56,771 nucleotides of DNA, from assembly GCA_033064195.1 (NCBI GenBank), contig JARBJD010000414.1:1-56771 (forward strand), given 5' to 3'. Of this stretch, positions 1 through 10,571 are shown piece after piece (positions within the stretch are counted from its first letter, which is position 1; each line of letters opens with the position of its first letter). The DNA comes from Blattamonas nauphoetae. Lineage: Eukaryota > Preaxostyla > Oxymonadida. Position numbers and translations under genes: made by a program. Under the pieces are notes generated by a model. The model made no database searches and was not told where the DNA came from. It was given only the letters and a program-made list of their open reading frames with translations.

Positions 1-3000
1 TCCATCTTCGTTCGATCAGCTTCTGCTTTCTTCTTCTCTTCTTCCATCTTCGTTCGATCGGCTTCTGCTTTCTTCTTCTCTTCTTCCATCTTCGTTCGAT
101 CAGCTTCTGCTTTCTTCTTCTCTTCTTCCATCTTCGTTCGATCAGCTTCTGCTTTCTTCTTCTCTTCTTCCATCTTCGTTCGATCGGCTTCTGTAACACC
201 TTCTCTTCTTCCATCTTCGTTCGATCAGCTTCTGCTTCTTCTTCTCTTCTTCCATCTTCGTTCGATCAGCTTCTGCTTTCTTCTTCTCTTCTTCCATCTT
301 CGTTCGATCAGCTTCTGCTTTCTTCTTCTCTTCTTCCATCTTCATTCGATCAGCTTCTGCTTTCTTCTTCTCTTCTTCCATCTTCGTTCGATCAGCTTCT
401 GCTTTCTTCTTCTCTTCTTCCATCTTCGTTCGATCAGCTTCTGCTTTCTTCTTCCTCTTCTTCCATCTTCCGTTCGATCGGCTTCTGCTTTCTTCTTCTC
501 TTCTTCCATCTTCGTTCGATCAGCTTCTTAACTTTCTTCTTCTCTTCTTCATCTTCGTTCGATCAGCTTCTGCTTTCTTCTCTTCTTCCATCTTCGTTCG
601 ATCAGCTTCTGCTTTCTTCTTCTCTTCTTCCATCTTCGTTCGATCAGCTTCTGCTTTCTTCTTCTCTTCTTCCATCTTCGTTCGATCAGCTTCTGCTCTT
701 CTTCTCTTCTTCATCTTCGTTCGATCAGCTTCATAACTCTTCTTCTCTTCTTCCATCTTCGTTCGATCAGCTTCTGCTTTCTTCTTCTCTTCTTCCATCT
801 TCGTTCGATCAGCTTCTGCTCTTCTTCTCTTCTTCCATCTTCGTTCCGATCAGCTGCTTTCTTCTTCTCTTCTTCCATCTTCGTTCGATCAGCTTCTGCT
901 TTCTTCTTCTCTTCTTCCATCTTCGTTTCGATCAGCTGCTTTCTTCTTCTCTTCTTCCATCTTCGTTCGATCGGCTTCTTGCTGCTTCTTCCTCTTCTTC
1001 CATCTTCACGTTCCGATCAGCTTCTGCTTTCTTCTTCTCTTCTTCCATCTTCGTTCGATCAGCTTCTGCTTTCTTCTTCTCTTCTTCCATCTTCGATTTC
1101 GATCGGCTTCTGCTTTCTTCTTCTCTTCTTCCATCTTCGTTCGATCAGCTTCTGCTTTTCTTCTTCTCTTCTTCCATCTTCGATTCGATCAGCTTCTTAG
1201 CTTTCTTCTACTTCTTCCATCTTCATTCGATCAGCTTCAACAACATACTCTTCTTCCATCTTCGTTCGATCAGCTTCTGCTTTCTTCTTCTCTTCTTCCA
1301 TCTTCGTTCGATCGGCTTCGCCAACAATTGCTTCTCTTCTTCCATCTTCGTTCGATCAGCTTCTGCTCTTCTTCTCTTCTTCCATCTTCGTTCGATCCTT
1401 TCTTGGCTTTCCTCTCTTCTTCATCTTCGTCGACTTTCTTAGCTTTCTTCCTCTTCTTCCATCTTCGTTCGATCAGCTTCTGCTTTCTTCTTCTCTTCTT
1501 CCATCTTCGTTTCGATCAGCTTTCTTTCTTCTCTTCTTCCATCTTCGTTCGATCCTTTGCTTTCTTCCTCTCTTCTTCCATCTTCGTTCGATCGCTTAGC
1601 TCTTCTTTCTTCCATCTTCGTTCGATCAGCTTTCTTTCACTCTCTTCTTCCATCTTCGTTCGATCACTTTCTGCTTTCACTCTCTTCTTCCATCTTCGTT
1701 CGATCGCTTTCTTTTCCTCTCTTCTAGCTGCATCTTCGTTCGATCACTTTCTTTCACTCTTCTCAACGGCTTCATCTTCAGGACTTCGATCACTTTCTGC
1801 TCTCTCTTCCATCTTCGTTCGATCGCTTTCTGCTTTCCTCCTCTTCTTCATCTTCGTTCGATCAACTTCTGCTCCTCTCTTCTTCCATCTTCGTTCGATC
1901 TCTTTCTGCTTTCTGCTTCTAGCTTCTTCCATCTTCGTTCGATGCTTTCTGCTTTCACTCTCTTCTTCCATCTTCGTTCGATCACTTTCTGCTTTCTCTC
2001 TTCTTCCATCTTCGTTTCGGTCGCTTTCTGCTTTCACTCCTCTTCTTCCATCTTCGTTCCGATCACTTTCGCTTTCTCTCTTCTTCCATCTTCGTTCGAT
2101 CACTTTCTGCTTTCCTCTTCTTCCATCTTCCGTTCCGATCACTTTTTGCTTTCACTCTCTTCTTCCATCTTCGTTCGATCGCTTTCTGCTTTCCACTCTC
2201 TTCTTCCATCTTCGTTCGATCACTTTCTTAGCTTTCCTCTCTTCTTCCATCTTCGTTCGATCACTTTCTGCTTTCCTCTCTTCTTCCATCTTCGTTCGAT
2301 CACTTTCTGCTTTCCTCTCTTCTTCCATCTTCGTTCGATCACTTTCTTTTCTCTCTTCTTCCATCTTCGATTTCGATCACTTTCTGCTTTCACTCTCTTC
2401 TTCCATCTTCATTCGATCAGCTTCTGCTTTCTTCTTCTCTTCTTCCATCTTCGTTCGATCAGCTTCTGCTTTCTTCTTCTCTTCTTCCATCTTCGTTCGA
2501 TCACTTTCTGCTTTCACTCTCTTCTTCCATCTTCATTCGATCAGCTTCTGCTTTCTTCTTCTCTTCTTCCATCTTCGTTCGATCAGCTTCTGCTTTCTTC
2601 TTCTCTTCTTCCATCTTCGTTCGATCAGCTTCTGCTTTCTTCTTCTCTTCTTCCATCTTCGTTCGATCAGCTTCTGCTTTCTTCTTCTCTTCTTCCATCT
2701 TCGTTCGATCAGCTTCTGCTTTCTTCTTCTCTTCTTCCATCTTCGTTCGATCAGCTTCTGCTTTCTTCTTCTCTTCTTCCATCTTCGTTCGATCAGCTTC
2801 TGCTTTCTTCTTCTCTTCTTCCATCTTCGTTCGATCAGCTTCTGCTTTCTTCTTCTCTTCTTCCATCTTCGTTCGATCAGCTTCTGCTTTCTTCTTCTCT
2901 TCTTCCATCTTCGTTCGATCAGCTTCTTTCTTCTTCTCTTCTTCCATCTTCGTTCGATCAGCTTCTGCTTTCTTCTTCTCTTCTTCCATCTTCGTTCGAT

Positions 3001-5195
3001 CAGCTTCTGCTTTCTTCTTCTCTTCTTCCATCTTCGTTCGATCAGCTTCTGCTTTCTTCTTCTCTTCTTCCATCTTCGTTCGATCAGCTTCTGCTTTCTT
3101 CTTCTCTTCTTCCATCTTCGTTCGATCAGCTTCTGCTTTCTTCTTCTCTTCTTCCATCTTCGTTCGATCAGCTTCTGCTTTCTTCTTCTCTTCTTCCATC
3201 TTCGTTCGATCAGCTTCTGCTTTCTTCTTCTCTTCTTCCATCTTCGTTCGATCAGCTTCTGCTTTCTTCTTCTCTTCTTCCATCTTCGTTCGATCAGCTT
3301 CTGCTTTCTTCTTCTCTTCTTCCATCTTCGTTCGATCAGCTTCTGCTTTCTTCTTCTCTTCTTCCATCTTCGTTCGATCAGCTTCTGCTTTCTTCTTCTC
3401 TTCTTCCATCTTCGTTCGATCAGCTTCTGCTTTCTTCTTCTCTTCTTCCATCTTCGTTCGATCAGCTTCTGCTTTCTTCTTCTCTTCTTCCATCTTCGTT
3501 CGATCAGCTTCTGCTTTCTTCTTCTCTTCTTCCATCTTCGTTCGATCAGCTTCTGCTTTCTTCTTCTCTTCTTCCATCTTCGTTCGATCAGCTTCTGCTT
3601 TCTTCTTCTCTTCTTCCATCTTCATTCGATCAGCTTCTGCTTTCTTCTTCTCTTCTTCCATCTTCATTCGATCAGCTTCTGCTTTCTTCTTCTCTTCTTC
3701 CATCTTCATTCGATCAGCTTCTGCTTTCTTCTTCTCTTCTTCCATCTTCATTCGATCAGCTTCTGCTTTCTTCTTCTCTTCTTCCATCTTCATTCGATCA
3801 GCTTCTGCTTTCTTCTTCTCTTCTTCCATCTTCGTTCGATCAGCTTCTGCTTTCTTCTTCTCTTCTTCCATCTTCATTCGATCAGCTTCTGCTTTCTTCT
3901 TCTCTTCTTCCATCTTCATTCGATCAGCTTCTGCTTTCTTCTTCTCTTCTTCCATCTTCGTTCGATCAGCTTCTGCTTTCTTCTTCTCTTCTTCCATCTT
4001 CGTTCGATCAGCTTCTGCTTTCTTCTTCTCTTCTTCCATCTTCGTTCGATCACTTTCTGCTTTCACTCTCTTCTTCCATCTTCGTTCGATCACTTTCTGC
4101 TTTCACTCTCTTCTTCCATCTTCGTTCGATCACTTTCTGCTTTCTTCTTCTCTTCTTCCATCTTCATTCGATCAGCTTCTGCTTTCTTCTTCTCTTCTTC
4201 CATCTTCGTTCGATCACTTTCTGCTTTCTTCTTCTCTTCTTCCATCTTCATTCGATCAGCTTCTGCTTTCTTCTTCTCTTCTTCCATCTTCGTTCGATCA
4301 CTTTCTGCTTTCTTCTTCTCTTCTTCCATCTTCGTTCGATCAGCTTCTGCTTTCTTCTTCTCTTCTTCCATCTTCGTTCGATCACTTTCTGCTTTCTTCT
4401 TCTCTTCTTCCATCTTCGTTCGATCAGCTTCTGCTTTCTTCTTCTCTTCTTCCATCTTCGTTCGATCAGCTTCTGCTTTCTTCTTCTCTTCTTCCATCTT
4501 CATTCGATCAGCTTCTGCTTTCTTCTTCTCTTCTTCCATCTTCGTTCGATCACTTTCTGCTTTCTTCTTCTCTTCTTCCATCTTCATTCGATCAGCTTCT
4601 GCTTTCTTCTTCTCTTCTTCCATCTTCGTTCGATCACTTTCTGCTTTCTTCTTCTCTTCTTCCATCTTCATTCGATCAGCTTCTGCTTTCTTCTTCTCTT
4701 CTTCCATCTTCGTTCGATCACTTTCTGCTTTCTTCTTCTCTTCTTCCATCTTCATTCGATCAGCTTCTGCTTTCTTCTTCTCTTCTTCCATCTTCGTTCG
4801 ATCACTTTCTGCTTTCTTCTTCTCTTCTTCCATCTTCATTCGATCACTTTCTGCTTTCTTCTTCTCTTCTTCCATCTTCGTTCGATCAGCTTCTGCTTTC
4901 TTCTTCTCTTCTTCCATCTTCGTTCGATCAGCTTCTGCTTTCTTCTTCTCTTCTTCCATCTTCATTCGATCAGCTTCTGCTTTCTTCTTCTCTTCTTCCA
5001 TCTTCATTCGATCAGCTTCTGCTTTCTTCTTCTCTTCTTCCATCTTCGTTCGATCAGCTTCTGCTTTCTTCTTCTCTTCTTCCATCTTCATTCGATCAGC
5101 TTCTGCTTTCTTCTTCTCTTCTTCCATCTTCATTCGATCAGCTTCTGCTTTCTTCTTCTCTTCTTCCATCTTCGTTCGATCACTTTCTGCTTTCA
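1..5195 (-). repeat. 42-bp tandem repeat array (over 100 copies)
   Basis: A 42-bp unit, 14 codons on the minus strand, is repeated almost without interruption from the left window edge to about 5.2 kb. Variants differ mainly at two codons (ADRTK, ADRMK, SDRTK). From about 2540 to 4030 the units are nearly identical. From 1 to about 2500 many units carry small insertions or deletions, including 40-bp and 39-bp forms and odd TTAGC-type substitutions. Length polymorphism is expected. The plus-strand open frames over this array are shadows of the repeat. Confidence 0.97.
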
Positions 5196-5995
5196 CTCTC
5201 TTCCTCTGTTCAGTCTCGGCGTGTTCTCTCTGCCCCCTCTCTCGATCTTCGGCTGCTTTCAACGCTTTCTTTGTTTGTTCGATCGTCTCTCCTTTCGCTG
5301 CCCCGTCTCGTCGGAGTGTCTCCACATCCTGTTGCAACACAGCAATCCGAGTGTCCAGCTCCTTTTCGTGTTTGGTCATTTCTGAGCATCGCCGTTCGAA
5401 CTCAGAGAGAGATTGTTCTGTTCTTCGGAATTCTTCTGTCTCCAACAGCACGAAGGGTCCATCGGGAAGAGGATCCAACGAAAGAAGACACTGACCAACA
5501 CCATCACCGATCGCTTTGGGAAGAGCTGGGGATTTGGCGAGGGTGGAGAGGGAAGAATGCAGCATGCGACGATTGATGAGGGAGATTTTGTTCTTCACGC
5601 ACTCGTCGAGAATTGTACGAATGACTTTCATCAGTTTCTCAATTTTGGAAATGTTCTTCTGCTCCAACAGGGCACAGTCGCGCAGCAGAATCGGAATGTT
5701 GATCCAGATTTCGGAGTTCAAGACAACTTTTGGTTGGAACACTCCGCTTTCCAGTTCTTCGATGGTTGCATCAAGTGTCAATTCTTTCTGAAAATGGGGA
5801 AAGAGGGTCAGTAACGTTGAAACAAAGAAGATTCAGACATTCGAACTTTGACGCGAACTGATTTTGCTATCCTGAATGAATTAACACAGATAGTGACGGA
5901 ATATGAAGGCAGAGCGAGGAAGGATCAAGAAAAAGACAGCGACATACGGAGTCGAGAAATGGTAACATTTTGAAAAACTGTGATCGACCCAACAT
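1..5995 (-). CDS. Coiled-coil repeat protein of a SPRY-like family, 3' end outside window
   Basis: Three exons are inferred: 5948-5995 (or from the inner ATG at 5968), 5839-5871 and 5787 leftward. The introns, 5872-5947 (76 nt, GTATGT..CAG) and 5788-5838 (51 nt, GTCTGA..CAG), match the paralogue at 8657-10261 in position, phase and much of their sequence. The first 190 or so residues are a conserved helical N-terminal domain (motifs WINIP, SLINRRMLHSSLS, DGPFVLLETEE), then a charged linker, then a very long run of the 14-residue repeat MEEEKKKAEADRTK, two heptads per unit, so a long coiled coil is predicted. The paralogues end in SPRY-like domains; here the C-terminus is off the window. Function unknown; probably a structural or scaffold protein. 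The frame is open from 5787 to about 4090, then broken by 40-bp repeat units, so the gene is damaged or the assembly of the array is imperfect. Confidence 0.7.
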
Positions 5996-6107
5996 AAACG
6001 GGAATTGACAGTCGGATCCTGACTCGTGTTCTGACAATAGAATGATGTGCAACGGATGTGGATGAGGTGCGTTTCTTGTAATTCGATTTTTTTGAATCAT
6101 TTCCTCA

Positions 6108-6600
6108 TCATGAACACGAGCAATTCATCTTTCTGATTTTGTGCCAGATCCCATTCCGACTTGAAATCCTATTCGAAGAATCAATTGAAGAATTAAATCG
6201 GCCTGACGGAGAAAGGCACAGAGAGATCTCTGAGACGAGGGGTGGAAAGGATTTTGGGAACGAGCCTGGAAGATTGGTGGGCGGGAAGGTCTGAAGTCGA
6301 ACACGGAAAAGAGGAACCTCCGTTCGAATTCCAGAGCATCGGTCACAATCGATGGACAAATCAACGACAACAGAAGCGTCATCGAATTTACGAACACATC
6401 AGTGGAGTCTGGGAAGTGTTCTTTGAAGTCTCTCGATGAAGTGTCCGTATATCCAAAATGAACGATACACTCGACCATCGAAGAACGGTGCGAATTAAAC
6501 GTTTGGAGAAGCTTCCCGCTCAACGGGATGTCGACTCGGACGATCGAGACGAAAAAAGGGAAAAGTATGCTCCTTTTCAGCTCAGATCTCATCCTGTGTG
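6108..6600 (-). pseudogene. Fragment of ARM-like helical repeat family
   Basis: A minus-strand reading frame contains DSTDVFVNSMTLLLSLI and, in a neighbouring frame after about 100 nt, LRQADLILQLIL. These resemble successive helices of the intact ARM-like gene at 32717-33811 (FVDLIAVFISS, LINADLISRIVSSL). Only one or two helical repeats are present, the frame changes between them, and no start is evident. It is best read as a leftover of a family member lying between the two divergent coiled-coil genes. A single exon of a spliced gene is the alternative. Confidence 0.35.
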
Positions 6601-6731
6601 TCTGATCCGTAAATTGTTTCTTTCATGAAGTTATAAACACCGTAAGTGAGTGATTTAACCGATCTTGAAGAATACTCATTCCCATAAATAGTTGATTCTC
6701 AGAGGAACCATAATTTGTACATTCACATAGA

Positions 6732-8489
6732 ATGTTCATCTCTCTCTTCGTTGTTTTTGCCAATATTCATTCAGAAGGCATCGACCTTCAGGATGTGCTG
6801 AAGGAGTATGCTGATGACGTGACGGAGATCACATTGCAAGAAGGCGAATACTTTGCCAATGCTCTTCAGCTGAAAAGCCGCAATCTGACCTTCACCGGGG
6901 AAAAGGACAAAGTGGTTCTGGACCTTCGTGATTGCGATGCTGCCTCATTTGATCTGGAGAACTCATCGCTCGTGTTGGCGTCATTGACAATCCAGCCATC
7001 TCCGAATGCCGCCATCGCCAGCGCCCAACAAGAATCAAAACTCTCCATCTCAGACTGCTCTTTTAACTCCACCGCATTATCCAAACCGTTCCTGCTTGGA
7101 TCCAACAGTAAACTGGTGATTTCCAGCACACGACTGGAGAGTCTGGAGATCTCGTGCTCGCTCATCGAAGGACCTGCCGACACACTCGATCCCTTCCTCG
7201 ACCTTCTTGTGTTCAACTGCCACTTTTCAGAACTCACCCTCAAAGCCCAGAAGCCAGTTCTCGCGGGCCCAGAAGTCCAAAATGTGACGATCTCCAACTC
7301 CACCTTCAGCGACGTTGTTTGCAAAGAAGACGGGCCACTACCCACAGAACAAGTTCGTGGACTCGCCAATCGGTCTGTGGTTCTGGAATGCTCGTCGTTC
7401 ACTGCGGTGGACGGTGCGCTGAGCGGAGGGCTCGTTTTCGGGATGCAAGCGGCGTATTTGAGTTTGACGGACCTAAAGTGGTATTACGGAACAAATGCAG
7501 TGCGATTCTCGAACAATGTTGCGTTCAGCGAGTCCATCGAAGTCGAGATCGTCTCGTCCGCATTCTCCAACACGAAAGCCTCTGAATTCTGGCCAAACGG
7601 CGGCCTTCTCTATCTTCCGCACGACACCGTGAAACTCACATTGAGCTACGTGAATGCAACAGGCGTATCAGCACCGGAAGGACATGGTGGGGTTATTTGC
7701 ATTACGGGCCGATCAAACCTGATCATCGCCCAATGTGAAATTAAGAACTCTTCTGCCGGCAAGTGTGGAGGCTTCTTGTATGCTGCCAATCACGTTGAAA
7801 CCGCCTCGCTGAACGTGCTGAAAGTCGACGTTTCTCGATCGTATGAAGATGGAGGGTCGATCTTCCTCGACAGCGTGACCTCGTTCCAAGCGAACTACGG
7901 CAAGTTTGCACGCTCTTCGACGACGAGGCAAGGCGGGGCGATTTTCTTGAACAAGTCGGACAACTGCACAATCACGTTCGCAAATGTGGCGTTCGATGAG
8001 AACTGGGCGGAGAGTGGGATGGGGAACGATGTGCTGATTTCGTACGAGAATGGGTCGAACTACAACGTGAACAAGAAGAGCTTCTCGAAATGCACGAGTT
8101 CGTCGAGAGGGCACAAAGTGACTCTTCTCCCCCACACACTCCACGCGGACTGGACGAATTCAGCCTGGCTGGACGTGAAAGCTGTCATCGTCGGTGTGGT
8201 CGTCGGTGTGTGCGTGTTCGTCGCTGTCGTGATCGTGCTCACGTGTGTGTGCTGTTGCTGCGGGTGCTGTGTCGCGTGTGGCTGTGGAAGGAAGAAGGCT
8301 GATGCATACCATCACGTGGAATCGCAACCAACAACGCACTACACTCCCGCTCAGCAGCATCCCAACCAATACCCTTCCACTCTCGCCAATCCCACCCAGT
8401 ATCCACAGCAGACGATGTATGCTCAGCCAGCTGCTCAGCCAGCACAGTTCCAGCAGTACCCGAATCTGCCGCCCAGTCAGCTGGGTTGA
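6732..8489 (+). CDS. Secreted beta-helix type I membrane protein with Cys-rich and Pro/Gln-rich tail
   Basis: A single open exon of 585 residues. Residues 1-17 form a signal peptide (MFISLFVVFANIHSEG). Residues about 25-470 show repeated short strands ending in N/S/T/G turns (LTFTGEKDKVVLDL, VTISNSTFSDVVC, SLTDLKW, IIAQCEIKNSSAGKCGGFLYA), typical of parallel beta-helix repeats in protist surface proteins, with many N-glycosylation sites. A transmembrane helix follows at about 480-505 (VIVGVVVGVCVFVAVVIVL), then at once a cysteine cluster, a likely palmitoylation site, and a cytoplasmic tail rich in Pro, Gln and Tyr (QYP, TQYPQQ, AQPAQFQQYP). Unlike the receptors at 10572 and 19310 it has no kinase-like domain. 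Role unknown; adhesion or surface sensing is inferred. Confidence 0.85.
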   Translation: MFISLFVVFANIHSEGIDLQDVLKEYADDVTEITLQEGEYFANALQLKSRNLTFTGEKDKVVLDLRDCDAASFDLENSSLVLASLTIQPSPNAAIASAQQESKLSISDCSFNSTALSKPFLLGSNSKLVISSTRLESLEISCSLIEGPADTLDPFLDLLVFNCHFSELTLKAQKPVLAGPEVQNVTISNSTFSDVVCKEDGPLPTEQVRGLANRSVVLECSSFTAVDGALSGGLVFGMQAAYLSLTDLKWYYGTNAVRFSNNVAFSESIEVEIVSSAFSNTKASEFWPNGGLLYLPHDTVKLTLSYVNATGVSAPEGHGGVICITGRSNLIIAQCEIKNSSAGKCGGFLYAANHVETASLNVLKVDVSRSYEDGGSIFLDSVTSFQANYGKFARSSTTRQGGAIFLNKSDNCTITFANVAFDENWAESGMGNDVLISYENGSNYNVNKKSFSKCTSSSRGHKVTLLPHTLHADWTNSAWLDVKAVIVGVVVGVCVFVAVVIVLTCVCCCCGCCVACGCGRKKADAYHHVESQPTTHYTPAQQHPNQYPSTLANPTQYPQQTMYAQPAAQPAQFQQYPNLPPSQLG

Positions 8490-8656
8490 TCGAAGTGCGA
8501 GCAAGACCTAACTTACGAAGTAATTGAATTATGTTCCATGAGGTTGATTCATCAACATTTCACTCTTATTTCGTGCGAAGAGCAGTCATTCAATCAAATG
8601 GAGAAGAAATCTGAACTGAGAAAGCGCAGTGTAGATTTAAAACGGGATTCGGTTTC

Positions 8657-10261
8657 ATGTTGGTTCGATCACTAGTTTTCAAGATGTTTCCAATGCTTGA
8701 TTCTGTATGTCGCTATCTTTTTCTTGATCCTTCCTCATCTACCTTCATATTCCACCACAATTTTTTGTTAATGCATTCAGAATCTCCAGATGAGTTCGAA
8801 ACAAAGATCAAAGGTCTGAATCTTCTTTTTGTTCAACGTTACTGACACTCTTTCCCCATTTTTCAGAAAGAATTCACAATTGATACAACTATTGAAGAAC
8901 TGAAAAGACAAGTCTCACAACCAGACGCGATTGTGAACTCTCGAATCTGGATCAACATTCCCAATCTGATTCGAGACTGTGATCTGAAAGAAGAGAGGAA
9001 CATGCACAAAATGGAGAGACTGATGCAGTCCATCCTTCATATTCTCAACGAATGCGTAAAAAACGAGATGTCACTCATCAATCGACGCATGCTGCATTCG
9101 TCACTCTCCACTCTCGCCAATTCCCCAAATCTGCCCAAAGCGATCCGTGTTTGTGTTGGTCAATGTTTGCTTTCGTTGGATTCTTTCGAAGATGGACCTC
9201 TCGTGCTTGTCGAAACCGACGAGTTCAAATCGATGGAAGAAGTGAACAGGCTTCTCGCTTCGGAGAACTCTTTGATGGAACAATCGCGTGCAAAGCTTGA
9301 ACTGGAGATGAAGAAACGAGAGAGAGAACAGACAGAGGCAGAACAGAGGAAGAAAATTGATACCGAAGAGGCAACACGAAAAGCAGAAATGAGGATTCGA
9401 AGTGCTGAGGAAGGGAAGAGGATTGCAGAGGAAAGGCGGAGACAGGCAGAGGAACAGATCGGACAGGCACAGCGAGACAAAGATAAGCTGGCAGATGAAG
9501 TGAAGAGAACTCGAGAAGAACTGAGAAAAATGAGAGGCGGGATGGAATCGAGCGAAAGATATAATGAGAGACTGGCAGATGAAGTGAAGAGAACGAGGGA
9601 AGAACTGAGAGAGGCGCGAGGAAGGATTGAGCAGAGTGAGAGCGAGAAGAGAGAGATGGCAGTGAAGATGGAGCGGATGAGAACAATGTTGAGAACGGAA
9701 TGGACAGGAACAGAATCGCTTCAAACATTCGACAGAACTGCTCACACTCTCTCTCCAACCACAATCACACAAACCATCGCCTTTAAGGAAGGCAGCACAG
9801 ATTGGAGAACGGCTTATACGTTTCCAATCGACGAGGGAGAGTGGGAATTCAAAATCAGATACCCGAACCAAGCGATCGGAAATAACAGTGTGACTTTCTC
9901 TCTTTTCATCTTTTCAGTGCTTGGGTTCGTCAGATTTCCACTTGTTGCCAATGCCTCACAAAGACATATTGGATCGTTGCAGAATGGGATTGGTTCAGCT
10001 TTTAATCTTGCGAACGGATCCATGTATGAAAACGGGACGAAAGTGAAACCAGAAGGAACAAACAGCACATGCTTGATACTCGGTGAGACAGCAGCGATCC
10101 GTGTGAACATGTGGACGAGAGAGGCTCGACTGTTTGTATATGGGAAGGAACAACCTTGGTTCTTCACCAACTTCCCTTCTCCTCTTTGCATCGGGATCTC
10201 AACTGGAGCCCTGAATCAATATGAACAAGTTGAAGTGGTGTGGCTCAAGCGACTGCGATAA
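8657..10261 (+). CDS. Coiled-coil/SPRY-like protein, intact three-exon paralogue
   Basis: Exons 8657-8704, 8781-8813 and 8867-10261; introns of 76 nt (GTATGT..CAG) and 53 nt (GTCTGA..CAG), all phase 0, giving 491 residues, or 482 from the inner ATG at 8684. The inner ATG is favoured because the paralogue at 30336-32422 has only that start. Order of parts: conserved helical N-domain (WINIPNLIRDC, SLINRRMLHSSLS, GQCLLSLDS), charged coiled coil of about 130 residues, then a C-terminal SPRY-like domain opening with GTESLQTFDR and carrying EGEWEFKIRYP and ARLFVYGKEQPWFFTN. In SPRY families that last motif is the core strand pair (FFVNG..QP.FFTN). Binding of a protein partner is inferred. It is transcribed divergently from the homologue at 1-5995. 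Confidence 0.85.
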
Positions 10262-10571
10262 CGACTAATCCAGCAAGATCCAGACTGACCACTTTATTAC
10301 TGTGATGTTTGACGAAACAATGAACTTGGTCTCTCTTGTCATCCGATTCTGTTTCACTTCACCATCATTCACTTTTCCTTTCTTTCTTTGTGACATTGCA
10401 AACACAACACACTCATCTGAAATGCTCTTTTTCGCTGATTGCTACCAGATGACAACCATAGGACGTCCTCAAACACAATCCAAAAACTCCATATATATCT
10501 CCATGTGAATGCAGAAACGGCATTCGACGGCCTATCAATTGTCTACATCTCACTTGTGCATCTCGTGAAAG
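10262..10571. other. Intergenic spacer, nothing recognised
   Basis: About 310 bases between the SPRY-like gene and the broken receptor gene. No convincing coding sequence, RNA gene or repeat was seen. A hydrophobic open frame at 10302-10508 has no features that set it apart from chance. Confidence 0.5.

Noticed and set aside
1-5195. Repeat array as a possible CRISPR
   Set aside because: There are no spacers; the units are directly adjacent and coding, and the organism is eukaryotic.
1328-5494. Very long plus-strand open frame of 1,388 residues rich in Ser, Phe and Leu
   Set aside because: It is the antisense shadow of the 42-bp repeat array. The minus strand has the family N-domain and introns; the same holds for the plus frame at 1942-5385.
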